DNA from: Lonicera japonica
Lineage: Eukaryota; Streptophyta; Magnoliopsida; Dipsacales; Caprifoliaceae
Length of the DNA: 64,000 bases
Reading direction: 5' to 3'
Assembly: GCA_021464415.1 (NCBI GenBank)
Contig: CM038467.1
Location: forward strand, 54,518,734-54,582,733
In this document: positions 12,385 to 23,940 of the stretch, one piece after another
Layout: the number at the start of each line of letters is the position of its first letter
How positions within the stretch are numbered: the stretch's first letter is position 1
Notes under the pieces: model-generated
The model's database searches: none
Told to the model about the DNA's origin: nothing
Seen by the model: only the letters and a program-made list of their open reading frames with translations
Made by a program: the position numbers and the translations under genes

Positions 12385-13237
12385 AGTTTTCTCTTTAAAA
12401 TAAATGTTAATGTGTGGATACATTATTGGGATGAGTTCAAAATTTAAAATCAAGAATTCGTTGATATATTTGATCTCAATTGTACCAATTCTCATCAAAG
12501 AATTTGGATACATGCGTCTTCAACAATCCAAAATGTATAAATAGAGATAAACATAAAAAAATGGGATATACTTATAAAAAATAAAAAATTAAAGCATCTG
12601 CTCAATCTTTTTGAAACCTGGCTGGAGGACTTTATAATGACAATGAGATTCTCAGTCACTCTGTTTATAAAAGCAAAATTGTGATAATGGGTTCCACAAT
12701 GATATAGTTAAATGTGTTACCTATAGTTGTTTTTAAATAATCTTAGTAAACATATATGTTGATTTATTGTAAATAAAATGAGCTCTCAAAGGAGTACAAA
12801 TCAAAAGTATGCACGATAAACTCAAGAAATGAATAATTACTCAAATAAATACCATGAATAATAATATGTTACAAAATACGGACTTCAAAGCTAACTTGCA
12901 CAAAATAAAAAAAAATTGTAATCCAAAAACTTTAATGCAATTTTTTTTATTATTAGTTTTTTGCATCATGTGTGTTTTACAATAAAAAAAGTATTCTACT
13001 ATATAAAAAAATAAATAAATAAAGAATTCAAACATAATTTTGTAGAAAACCTTGTTGAAACAACTAAAAGGTTTAGTGGGTTAATTGAAATGATGGAAGT
13101 ATTTTGGAGTTAAAATGACTAAAATATCCCCACTAATGACACAAATATGGACGGAAGAGTTGATTGAAACAAATTAAAATTTAGTGGCAAATTGAAATTG
13201 ACTATTAATTTAGTGGTCATTTTTGCTATTTAATCTC
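11273..13237. mobile_element. 2-kb DNA element with long terminal inverted repeats
   Basis: The left arm (11273 to about 11550) and right arm (about 13010-13237) are diverged inverted copies. Both carry an outer GAG.TTAAA.A..AAAAAT, a CACTAAA phrase, a TTAGTGGG..ATATT phrase and an inner TTTGAATTCTTTAT phrase. Arms of about 230-280 bp suit a MULE-type or fold-back element. Flanks are T-runs, so a 9-bp target duplication cannot be confirmed. The interior contains a broken capsid-like fragment and AT-rich filler, with no transposase. Confidence 0.7.
11905..12350 (+). pseudogene. Broken capsid/gag-like fragment (pararetrovirus- or retroelement-type)
   Basis: The plus-strand translation shows an acidic Pro-rich segment, then a block with an aromatic-rich motif (Trp-Ile-x-Thr-Asp) and a Leu-Lys-Glu-Trp-Tyr-x-x-Leu-Gly-Glu-Tyr signature. 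This resembles the coat-protein region of endogenous plant pararetroviruses and some gag-like proteins. Several in-frame stops (for example near 12060 and 12170) break it, and no protease or reverse transcriptase follows. It lies between the inverted arms of the 11.3-13.2 kb element, so it was either captured by it or inserted into it. Confidence 0.4.
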
Positions 13238-13264
13238 CCTTTTTTTTTCTTCCCTTTTCTTATA

Positions 13265-13420
13265 ATTAGCCTCTATCAGTGGTTCACCCCCACCCCCCAC
13301 TTATGGAAAAAAAAAATCCAATTGAGACTCGAATTTAAAATTTTCTTATTCTGGATAGACGCCCTTACTACAAGACTTATCCTTCGAAATTGATCGCTTT
13401 GCTACCGATCTTCACAGTAA
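13265..13420 (-). mobile_element. tRNA-derived SINE-like fragment
   Basis: On minus, a box B-like ATTCGAGTCTC (about 13322-13334) follows a GTCTTGTAGTAAGGGC segment (about 13360-13380), the spacing seen in tRNA-derived plant SINEs. No target duplication was found. Confidence 0.3.
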
Positions 13421-14351
13421 ATCGAAATTTATTTTGACCAATTAAACACGAATGTTTATCTACTAGAAAATTGCTTGGGCCCGAAAATCCGATTGACGGA
13501 ATGCGGTCGTACAAAAATTTGGCTCCTAAATTTTGAAAAAGATAATAATTTTAATTGCTGTCGAAGCCCATTGTTTTTCTTTTAAAAAAAAATTAAAAAA
13601 AAAAAAGTTGTACCAAAAGTACAAATCCCCTTTTTGTAAGATATGGTCAATAATCAATACCTCAAATTGTACAAATGCTTTTTTTTCCTATTTTTTTTCT
13701 TACATCTCTTATTTTCTTATATTTTTCACTTTTTGATTTTAGAGTTTATGGCTCGAGTCGAGCCTTAATTTTTGCCAATTTTATGAACTCTATCATGCTC
13801 TTTTCAGATTCAATTAAGGTTTATTTAAAGTGAGAAAGAATTTAGATGGGTTTGAGAGTAGAAAAAAATTGCAAAGTGAGAGTAAAGAAAGAAATTGTAG
13901 AGAGAGACATAAAATTTTAATTTATTTTAATTGTCCCTAATGGTATTATAAGATTTTTTTTGTACTTTTTGCGATGATTTTCAATGTGTAGTGTGTGGTG
14001 TTTCTAGTGATATTTTAAGAATTCTTGTGATAATTTTGAGCATCCGATGGTTTTAAGGAATTTTGTGGTATAAATAGAATTTCCCATAATCAATACATCA
14101 AATTGTGTAAACGAAATTTTATTTTTAATTATTAATTAATTAAGCTTGGATTCATTTATCTTTAAACATGAAAGTTAAATTGTTCTTTTACAGTAAAATT
14201 TAGATAAATAAATAAGGTTTAGATTAAGAAAAATTATTACTTTATGCATTTAGCGACAATATTAGTTTAGATACATTGGCTCAATTCGAAATTAAAAGAT
14301 TATATTATTTAAACGGGATTATTAATTTATCGCGTATTAATTTGTCGAAGT
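13421..14351. other. AT-rich spacer with no gene seen
   Basis: Homopolymer-rich (A and T runs at 13580-13605 and 13680-13735). No coding support. Confidence 0.35.

Positions 14352-14389
<38 letters not shown>
14352..14389 (+). repeat. 38-base poly-G tract
   Basis: Uninterrupted G from 14352 to 14389 in otherwise AT-rich DNA. Capable of quadruplex formation. The Gly/Pro reading frames over it are artefacts. Exact length should be treated as uncertain, because homopolymers of this size are error-prone in assemblies. Confidence 0.9.
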
Positions 14390-14391
<2 letters not shown>

Positions 14392-14559
14392 TGGTATGCA
14401 AAAAAGATGGATTTTGATTTTTGTAATGAGAGAGCCATTGAACCTAAAGCCCACAACGTAGTATTCCCATCTGCCACATAAAACAGCACAAGATACCAAA
14501 AAACAAAAAGCTTTCAAATCATTGCACTAATTTTAGATCCACAAAACCCAAAAACCTTA

Positions 14560-14690
14560 CTCACACGAGAATATCCACCAACCCATAAAGGACACTCCAC
14601 GTCAGCCCTAGAAAATCCAGGTGCCCAATGAGAGCCTGCCACGTCATCAGATAAGAAACCTTTCCCATAAAGGAATTGGTGTATGGTGGG
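14560..14690. promoter_or_regulatory. Cluster of ACGT and GATA-type motifs, no gene attached
   Basis: Within 130 bases lie CCACGTCA (about 14597), CCAATGAG (14626), CCACGTCATC (14639) and GATAAG (14650). This combination of CCAAT, ACGT-core and I-box motifs is typical of light-regulated plant promoters. No coding exon was recognised on either side within 1 kb. Confidence 0.3.
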
Positions 14691-14869
14691 GATGAGGGGG
14701 TTATTGATGGCAAATGGCAATACTAATAATAAGAACAAATCCAATCAGGATATCCATGCTTTGCCCATCATTAGGATTTAGGATTGCAATATCCTTTTAA
14801 GCTTCTCACTACCAAATTGCCAAATACATTTTTTATTATAAAATATTTAGGTGAGTAGAGGGCGTTCTA

Positions 14870-15015
14870 ATCCAGGCAGGATTTGTCACGATATTAAGTG
14901 AACACTTATAGTAATTATTATACATCGTCAATAAGAGAAAAGATTTCTCAGAGCATGATTTGAATATAAGTCTTGTAAGAAAAATATTCGATCCTTACCA
15001 ACTCGACCAATTTTT
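14870..15015 (-). mobile_element. tRNA-derived SINE-like fragment
   Basis: Minus strand shows a box A-like TCGAGTTGGTAAGG (about 15008-14994) and a box B-like TATTCAAATC (about 14966-14956). Both boxes are degenerate. Confidence 0.35.
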
Positions 15016-17696
15016 TATTGGCCAAACGGTTACGGATGATGAAACTAAAAGTGGTTTATGTTTTACTTTTTGCCGTCCAAATTTAAATTAATCCTTGTAT
15101 ACCTTCTTTACTATTTTAACAATATCTAACTATTAGTCACAATTTTAACAAGTTCATTAAGCATGTGCAAGTGTGAGAACGTAACACTAAATATGAGAAT
15201 TAAAAATGCTAAAACTAAAGCAATTGCAAGCATTTTGAAGCGGCCGTGAGCATGTTGAATGAAAATAGAGCTCTATAAAATGCTTCGGTCTATATAAAAA
15301 GATTAAAGCGTGAAGATTACGTGTTGGACCTCTATTTCTACTCAAAGAAAACATATTAGTGATGATAACTAATTTTCGAATTTCAATTGACTCATCTCTG
15401 AACTAACTCAAATAATATCTCATAATTGATGATAATAAAGTGATAAAAGTTTGGAACTCAGTTACCGACTATTATAGTAATGCTAAATTATTTGACTCGC
15501 TTATTTGAATCACGTCTCAATATATCTCTCTAAAATTATTGTTAATTATTATATGGTAGTTCACAACTCCCAATATAATAAAGTGCATGTTTATTGCAAG
15601 TTGAATAAAAATGAAAAAAGTATTAATAAAATATTTATTTGTAAAGATTGATGTCTTGAAACTATTTAATTACATCTACCAACGCCAAAATCACTTCAAA
15701 AAGTTAAATGAACCTATATTGATATAAAGCAATGTGTTTTTCCATGTTTGAAAACAAAACAAATATGTCATACTTTTTATCAAAGTTACAATTATTTAGT
15801 ACTTTTAATATACCAAAAGCTAAAAAGTTCTTAAATTTTAATTTCTTTTTAAAGAAACACTATTGACCGAATAATTTAGGATTTTATCGTAAAAAATGAT
15901 GAATTAAATTTATTCCACCGTTCGTGTACTTTAAAATAAATGGAAAAAAAATTTGGGATCTAATAATAAGATAAAACATATATATAATTTTATGTGACAA
16001 GTTAAAAAATAAATTGGTTAATGTTGTAGAATATTCTTTTACTTTCTCACTTTTTCAAGAAAAAAATAATCTTTTGGATGGTGAAAGAAAAATCCCTTTT
16101 TCCAGAAAAAAAAATACTGAATGACATCTCTACTCGGGAAAAAAAGAATGAGATGAATAGTATCGTACCACGTCACTAAATTCATTTTTCAACCTCTAAT
16201 TAAAATTAATTATTTTTGTTAATATTTTCAAATTTGTTCTCTCCTTTTGGTCTATACTAGGGTTCACAGATTATACCACACTCGCTACTAATTACGTAAT
16301 GTTTTTACATCTCCATGAGATTATCTCTTTTTGGTTTATAATAAGGTTTTCAGCTTAGACCACAAACCACATAATGTTTTTACATCTCGCATCAAGTTCA
16401 ACCTAAAAAGCTCCAGCCGACTCCAAAATTAAATTAGGCAGTAACCAGTTAGCCAAATCTGATCGTTTTTGTAAACGTCTTATCAAAATAAACCTTAACT
16501 TATAATGGATAAAGGTAAATTAGTAAATGAAGTGGATAAAATAATTGGAGTGGTAAAAATGCTAAATGGTAAGAGAATAGAAGTGTCATGAGAATGGGAT
16601 GGGGCAGGCACAGTCCGTGGTCCACTCCATCAACTGCCGTTGCCGAAGCCCCGTCTTTATCGCTTCCCTTGTTCTCATCTCATCTCTCCATTTCCTTCTA
16701 GCACCCACACTAGTTAACTAACTGACTAGAGTAACTTAAATATACCCTACGAGCGCATGCAATAATTACAGTAAGTGGATATAAAATATTTGGACCTATT
16801 AGAATTACACATTACATGATACCATAATATGAATCGGCATAAAAAAGTAATATTACATTTACCTGCAAATCTTACCGCCTATTTTTAACAGGTGCATTAA
16901 ATGGATTGTATCTTTACAAAATAAAATAAAAGTACAACTCATTTAACACACCTGATAAGAATTAGCGGCAATATTTATAGATAACGAAATTGTTACCAGT
17001 TTACCATTAATGATGATAAATTAAAAAGAATTATAAAAACTAATGTTTATTAAATAATTAAAGGATTTGTACCCATTTTAAGATCAATAGATGTTTATCC
17101 CTATTTTTTTTTAGTAATTTTAGTTTTCCACTCATCTTTTTCTATTGAATTTTTTTTTTAGAGAATTTGTTTTATTTTATTTTATTTTTTTAGTTATCTC
17201 CTTAATTGGTTCAATTAGGTCGTGTCATGTCACCCTGTAACAAATAAAGTTATATCAATTCAAAAAATATCATCAAATAGCTTAGTGGGTCATGTTTGGG
17301 TGGAGACAAAAATTATCGGCATTCGTTAAGACTCGACACGAAACCGACCTATTAACAGGTATAGAAATATTATTATATAGCATTCGTAGGGCTATGGTAG
17401 TGTCACTAAGTTTGATATTAAAAGCTAATATATTTGGCTTTTCGTACCCAAACACTATTTAAGGTAAGCATCCGATCCAATCCAGTGGTTTTTAGACTAT
17501 CCACGTTTAATCCGATTCAATGTCAATCTTAGAAGTTAGTATCAAATCCAATCTAACACACCCTACAAATTTTATCAAATCTAATACAAAACAATTAAAT
17601 ATTGGATTTGATTGATTTCAATATGATCTAATTGAATAGGAAAAAAAAACGAAAAAAAAAGTCAAATGTGGCAAATTGGCAAAACACCTACTATAA
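15016..17696. other. AT-rich intergenic DNA with no gene seen
   Basis: 16590-16730 is notably richer in G and C and may be an old regulatory or leader sequence, but no exon could be tied to it. The rest is AT-rich without recognisable features. Confidence 0.35.
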
Positions 17697-18001
17697 GGGT
17701 CTGTCTGTTAACAGCATGGAAAAGAAAAATTAAAATAATTGATTTTATTGAGTAGATGGAAAATAAATTAAGACATGTGGTAAGATGTGTTCTTACTTTG
17801 TGAATTTTTCCATAAAGATTTTCTTCGGTAGTTAAGGATGAAAAATTTTCCACGAATTTTTTTTCACAGAAAACTATGAAGAATGGAGACATCTACTCAT
17901 TAAATGGAGTGTATCTTATCACATGCCTAAATTTATTTTCTAACTTTTTATCAAATCAGTATTTTTTATTTTCTTTTTCCATATTGTTATTAAATAGAAC
18001 C
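17697..18001. mobile_element. MITE, Tourist/PIF-Harbinger type, TAA target site
   Basis: Left end GGGTCTGTCTGTTAACA and right end (reverse complement) GGTTCTATTTAATAACA are matching terminal inverted repeats, followed in both by an ATGGAAAA.GAAAA phrase. The element is 305 bp and flanked on both sides by TAA (17694-17696 and 18002-18004), the target duplication expected of PIF/Harbinger MITEs. No coding capacity. Confidence 0.75.
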
Positions 18002-18567
18002 TAAAATTTTGAAAATTTTAAAATTGACAACAAAAAAAAATAGCTTATAATCAAATTTTACGATAAATAGACTATCATGACCACCAATAATATAAAGGCA
18101 TGCGGCACTTTAAAAAAGAAGCATATATATTAATTAGATTGGTTTGTACAATCCAAAATCGAAACCAATTTAATAATTTTTAATTTTTTAAAAGTGGATC
18201 CGACTAGATCCGGCTAATCTATAATGTCTGAGAAAAAAGATTGAATTGGAAAAACTGCCCTAAGTCAGTTTGGATTGGGCTGCCAAGCCTCAACGTGTTT
18301 GGCTTTTCGTCACTCACTCCTCTTTTAATCTCTCCATCAAATATTTATATATTTTTAAGATGTGTCTAAGGCGCTAAAATTTGAGAGTTAAATATAATTA
18401 TTTAATTTTATTTTAAGAGGATGAAGCAATTTTTATTTTTAGGTGAAATTTGTTAATTTTTCTTTTGGTAAAATAAAAATTTTAGTTAAATAAATAATCC
18501 ATGTAAATATTCAATCTCGACGAACACTAGACATTAACTCTCTTTTCCTTTTTATCCTATTCATCAA

Positions 18568-18929
18568 GGCCATGTTTGATTCAGGTATTAAGATCAGTAT
18601 GATTAATAATACCAGTATTAATAGTACTGAATTATTAATTTTGGTATTAATTTAATATCAATACCCTGTTTGATTCATGTAGTATTAATACTTGGATATC
18701 CCGTGCTAATATTAATACAATATTTGGTTTATTTTTGAAAATATATGGTTCATTTTTCTTAATCCCAAATAAACAATACCCTTGGTAGTAAATTATACCA
18801 CAAACAGTGGTATTAAGTTACTCTCAATATTAATAATACCAACACATTTATACGAACCAAACAATGTATTATAAAAAAATAATATTAATAATTCCATCTA
18901 ACTTTTTAATCCTTGAATCAAACAAAGTC
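18568..18929. mobile_element. MITE with TGTTTGATTCA inverted ends
   Basis: Left GGCCATGTTTGATTCA and right (reverse complement) GACTTTGTTTGATTCA are inverted repeats around a 362-bp AT-rich body full of ATTAATA.TACC phrases. CAA flanks both ends (18565-18567 and 18930-18932). Confidence 0.65.
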
Positions 18930-19244
18930 CAAATGCAATGTATAATAAATACACCCTCAAAATATATAACCAATCTGGCATAAAAAGTGAAACTATTTCA
19001 AAAAATATTAGTTTTACCTATAAATTTTAATACACATTTTTACTGAATAAATTAAATAAATTATACTTTTATTATATTTTATGAATATATAACTTATTTA
19101 ATATATTTAATAAAATATATGATAAAATTTACAGGTAAACGTAACACTGCTCAATTATTTCATACAAGAAGTCAAATACACCCTTAATTTCTCACTCCAC
19201 TCTACCAGAGAGAGGTCGGTTCATAGACAGAGAGAGGTGGAGAT

Positions 19245-19304
19245 GTCTGCTATATATGTACAGAACCCCAACGGATCTCTTCCTTTCCCGTGACTCACTG
19301 TACA

Positions 19305-19338
<34 letters not shown>

Positions 19339-19340
19339 GT
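19245..19340 (+). promoter_or_regulatory. Core promoter and leader start of the CIA2-type gene
   Basis: A TATA box (TATATATG at about 19251-19258) lies about 770 bp before the start codon. It is followed by a (CT)n leader at about 19309-19336, a common plant 5' UTR feature. A transcription start near 19280 would give a leader of about 740 bases, which may contain an intron; (TA)n(TAGA)n lies at about 19617-19650. Confidence 0.45.
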
Positions 19341-20021
19341 GTTTGTGGCTAAGTATCACAGAGACTGGAGTTTTTCATTCCCTAATTGGATAACATTTCA
19401 TTTCTAGAGATTTCTTATTACTATCTCTCTCTCTCTTGATATTTTGAATTTTGGGTTTTGTGCTTTTCTCAATTTTATATCTGGGTTTTTATTTTATTTT
19501 ATTTTTTGGGTATCAAAAATCTTGTATCTGGGTTTTACTAGGGTTTTCCAACACACTCCTCTTTTGTCCCTCTCCTTAACTGATAGAGATATATATACAC
19601 ATAAGTGTGTATTTGTGTGTATCTATATATATATATAGATAGATAGATATATCTTATTTTTCCTCATATAGCTTAAAATTATTGTGCAACTCTTTTGATG
19701 ATAACTTTGCTTCCTAGTTTCACACTCTAATTCCTCTTTAATGTTTCGATGATTTTAATATTTATTTTGTTATAGTTCTTGATTTCTTGTTTGTATTTTT
19801 AATTTATTTCTCTTTTTTGTGCTGAAATGAAGTTTTGTTTCTAGTTGAATTGCTCTATTCATTTAGGGGTTTTAAGGGTTTTTGTGCCTCTTTTTCCATA
19901 TTCAACTACAATTGTGTTACTTGCTTGCACACAATTTTCTTGATTCCACCCAATTCTTCTTTGTTTGGTTGGAAGTTGAAATTCTGTTGATTTGGGATTG
20001 AATTTTTGTTCTAATAGACTA

Positions 20022-23000
20022 ATGTCTACTTATATAAGTGGTGGTGGAAGGGCGTATGGATTCGATATCGAAATGATAAAATCACCATCATCTACTTCGA
20101 GTATAACTTCGAATTCGTCTTCAATTCTATCCGAATCGAGCAATTCCCCTATCGCAATCTCGACTAGGAAGCCGCGTACCCCTCGAAAACGCCCGAATCA
20201 AACTTACAATGAGGCTGCAGCTCTTCTTTCCACAGCCTATCCCAAGATTTTCTCCACCAAACACCTCGCAAATCCGCCTTCTAAATTCACCAAGAAAAAC
20301 TCCTTTTTCGACCAATCCCCAGCCGAATTACTTCTGCCTTTTCCTCTCATTGACAATACCTTTTCCGGTATCTTACTCCACCAAACAATTCTAGAGAAAC
20401 CAAATTCTCGGATTGAGCTCAAATCCTTGAATTCGTCCTCCTCGTCTTCCTCCTCCTGTTGTGAAAAAGTCCCTGTGGAAAACGATTTCCTAGGAAACTG
20501 CTGTGATGGTTACCAAGATGATTTTGATACAGAATCGATGTTAGATGAGGAAATTGAAGAGGGAATTGATAGTATTATGGGGAATTTAAGAGTGGAAACC
20601 GAATTGGTTAACGAAGCCAATACTACTACTACTAGTACTACTGCTGCTGCTACTACTACTAATACGTCGTGTTATGGTAGGCAAATTAATAGTTGTTATG
20701 GTTATCCAATGGGGCTGGGATTTAATGGATGTTTTGATTTTGGTTTTGGAATGAGAAGAGGAGTAAGGGCTTTGAGGCTAGTCGACGAAGGAGATTGGTG
20801 GAGGTTTCCTTCAGTAGAGGCACCTGTGTCCAAGAAAGTTTCGGTACAAAAGAAGAAGAAGAAGGTTGCGAAATTAGAGGAGTTGAAGGATACTATTTCG
20901 CCGGTGGAGAATTCAATTACCCAGGCTGCAAAGGAGGAGGATGCATTACCCGAACCGAATTCCAGGTTACTCCTGAAACTGAATTACGACGGTGTTTTGA
21001 ATGCTTGGTCAGATCGCGGCTTGCCATTTCCGGATGACATTTCAGGTTCGGAGTCTTCTGGAAATGACATACATGTAGGTTTCTCATCTCCGGCCACAAT
21101 TTCAAAGCGCAAGAAATCTCCGACATAAGTTCTTTTACTTTTCGTTACGCTAGTTTTACTCCGGCTATAAACTAACTTTTTGTACAAACTGATGTGACAA
21201 CATTTAAATAAACAAGTGAAATTACAAATTTAATACGAGCATTTCCTTTTATCTAATTCTTGTTACACCAGTTTATATAAAAAAGTTGGTAAAAAAAAGA
21301 GTAAATCTAGCGTTACTCTTTTATAAAAGTTTGTAGATGTTTTTGTCAAAAGTGTTTTTCCTTTCAAAGAAGGTTTATTGAGACTTGAAGTTATTGAGTG
21401 TTACATGTCACTAACTACTACTTTTTTATAGAATAAGCATCAAAATTTGGTGTGATTTACTTTACCCTCCCTTTACTGCATTTCTTTCAATCAAATGATG
21501 AATTAAATTGGGCTGAAGCTTTTTTGTCAAAAACAGCAAAATTGCTATGTTATTTTGCCCATTTACTATTATTATGCTTTTCCAGTGTTTCATAAAAGTC
21601 CGAATGTCATTAAAGATTGCTATATATAGCTTTCTAGTTAGTATATTCTCTGATACATTAAGCGCATGTTTGATTCGAGTTTTATTTCACTCTTAAAATC
21701 TAAGATTCAGTAATTCCATACTAATAATTTTTTATATTTCATGTTAAAAGGTTGAATCGTAAGTTCACGAGTCTCAGAGACTTTTTATATGTAATCATCC
21801 TTTTAGATTTCAAAAGCGAACACCCCCATCAAACAGAAAATTGCGAGTTCGTTCTTGGGCTAACTAAATTAATTTATGCCAATATAAAAATACTAGCTTT
21901 TAACTTGAAATAAGTAAATAAATCTGTTTAAGTAATTTTATAATAATCAAGATGAGGTCACACGCACCTAAAAAATTTAGGTAAATATTTTATACATATT
22001 TCAACAATGGACAATCAATGAGACAGTGTTGGGGCTTGTTCTGCCCACCTTATATTTATCTCTAGCTCCAAATTTGTCCCATCATTTTTGTCATGTTAGA
22101 ATTTTTTAACATGTGTATTATTCAATTGAAGACTTTTTCTCTATTGGCTAAATAGTAAACCAGAATGTGTTGGAAAATGATAGGATTGTCCCCTAATAAA
22201 TATATGCATACACGGTTAGTATTAATTGCGAACTGGTCATATATAGACTATATTTTTAGTATCAAGACAAATTTTTATTACTAAAAATATCTCTTAATAT
22301 TTTTGATGAATAAAATTCATCGTTATAACGTAATTCGTATACCAAGTTCCTCTATCACAATCAAACTTAAGTATCAAGACGTAAGGATGAACTCTATATA
22401 TATATATAAGTATCGAGACGTAAGGATGAACAAATCATTAAATTAAGTTTTAGCAAAGCTATATTTTTTTGGTTTTATTTATTAGTTATTCGTAATATGT
22501 GCATTTACAAGTTGTACTTTTTTATTTGATATATTTATTTGATAAATAAAATTAATAAAATTTTATTTTTTTAATATATTATTATTTTTTGGGCAGGCCA
22601 GGCTGAGTCAGATAGACTTATTCTCAGAAGGGGGTGGAGTGAGAGAGGCCAGTGTGTTGCGGTACAAAGAAAAAAGGCGCACAAGACTCTTCTCAAAGAA
22701 GATCAGGTACCAGGTCAGAAAAGTCAACGCTGATCGACGGCCGAGGATGAAGGTACATCATGTTTGCTGATTTGCACTCATATATGATTCTTTTCCTTCT
22801 TCTTTTTTGGTTACAATTAATCTTTTCTCAATGATTGATTGTGGGCCCTATCAAGATTAAGCTTTACTAGCCCATCCACCCACCACCCACCACCCCCCAC
22901 CCCACCTATATATTATTATGATCATAGTTTTCCAAATTATTAAGGTGGTTCAATCATCTAAAAAAATTCTTTGATGAGTTAATGGCTATCGCCAACAATT

Positions 23001-23906
23001 ATTTTGTATTTTATAATAAAAGATAATAGATCATGCGGTTCTAGAAGAGAGGGGATTGGACCGTAGTGATTCGTGTGAATTATTATATTTTTAATTACTG
23101 TGGTAGAACATAAATCTCTCAAAAATTTAAATTTTAAAATATTTAGTTTGCATTTTTGAATGCAGTCCTACCATATTTTCATTAGATGTAACCCTATCGT
23201 AAGTTCATTTATGTGGCCGCCTAGAGTTATAATGTAAGAGTGCGCCACTATATTACATAGAAAAATAACACCTTGTGTTGTAAAAGCATATATTTAGCAT
23301 ACTAAAAATATAAAGAATAATTACATGTATGATAGTTCATACTCTATTAAATGTGCATTTAAGCTTTTTTCTTATTATAAATAAGTTATTAACATATAAA
23401 TAGTAAGTCAAATGAATATTTTAATAATATTTTTACATACACAAATATTATATCTTTCAATATTTATATATTGCTTCTATGCAAAATTGAATTTAATAAA
23501 TACTATAATTGTTCATGACTTCATTCTATTGTTATCGCTTGGGGCCCCCAACAACTTTTGGGGCACCACTTCCTTTTACATATTTCAAGGTTGAACATTA
23601 AATATATTTGTGTACTTTATGGGTGTATTTGATGTGTCGGATTCCAAAGTCAGATAGGATTATTTAATTTCATCCGGATGAGATAAAACAATCTCTCTCA
23701 CAGTGGGATAAGAAGGTTAAGCGGGATAACTAATCAACACGGATATCCAATTCCGACGAACATCAAACATGGGATAGGATAAAATTATCCTATCTCGCAT
23801 TTTTATCTTACGCGTAAAACATAGCCTATAATTAAAAGCAATTGTCTACTAGCGGTGTGTATTAAAAGGGAAAAAAAATTAAAAAATGATTTGAAATGTT
23901 TACGTT

Positions 23907-23940
<34 letters not shown>

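Noticed and set aside
14276..14517. Gly- and Pro-rich ORFs over the poly-G run
   Set aside because: Homopolymer artefacts on both strands.
19992..20021. Ten-codon N-terminal extension of the CIA2-type protein
   Set aside because: It begins at TTG, not ATG. The family's own start aligns with the ATG at 20022.
21075..21128. Reading-through of exon 1 to the stop at 21126
   Set aside because: The conserved block continues in exon 2 after GTAGGT/GGGCAG splicing; the 18 codons past 21074 are intronic.
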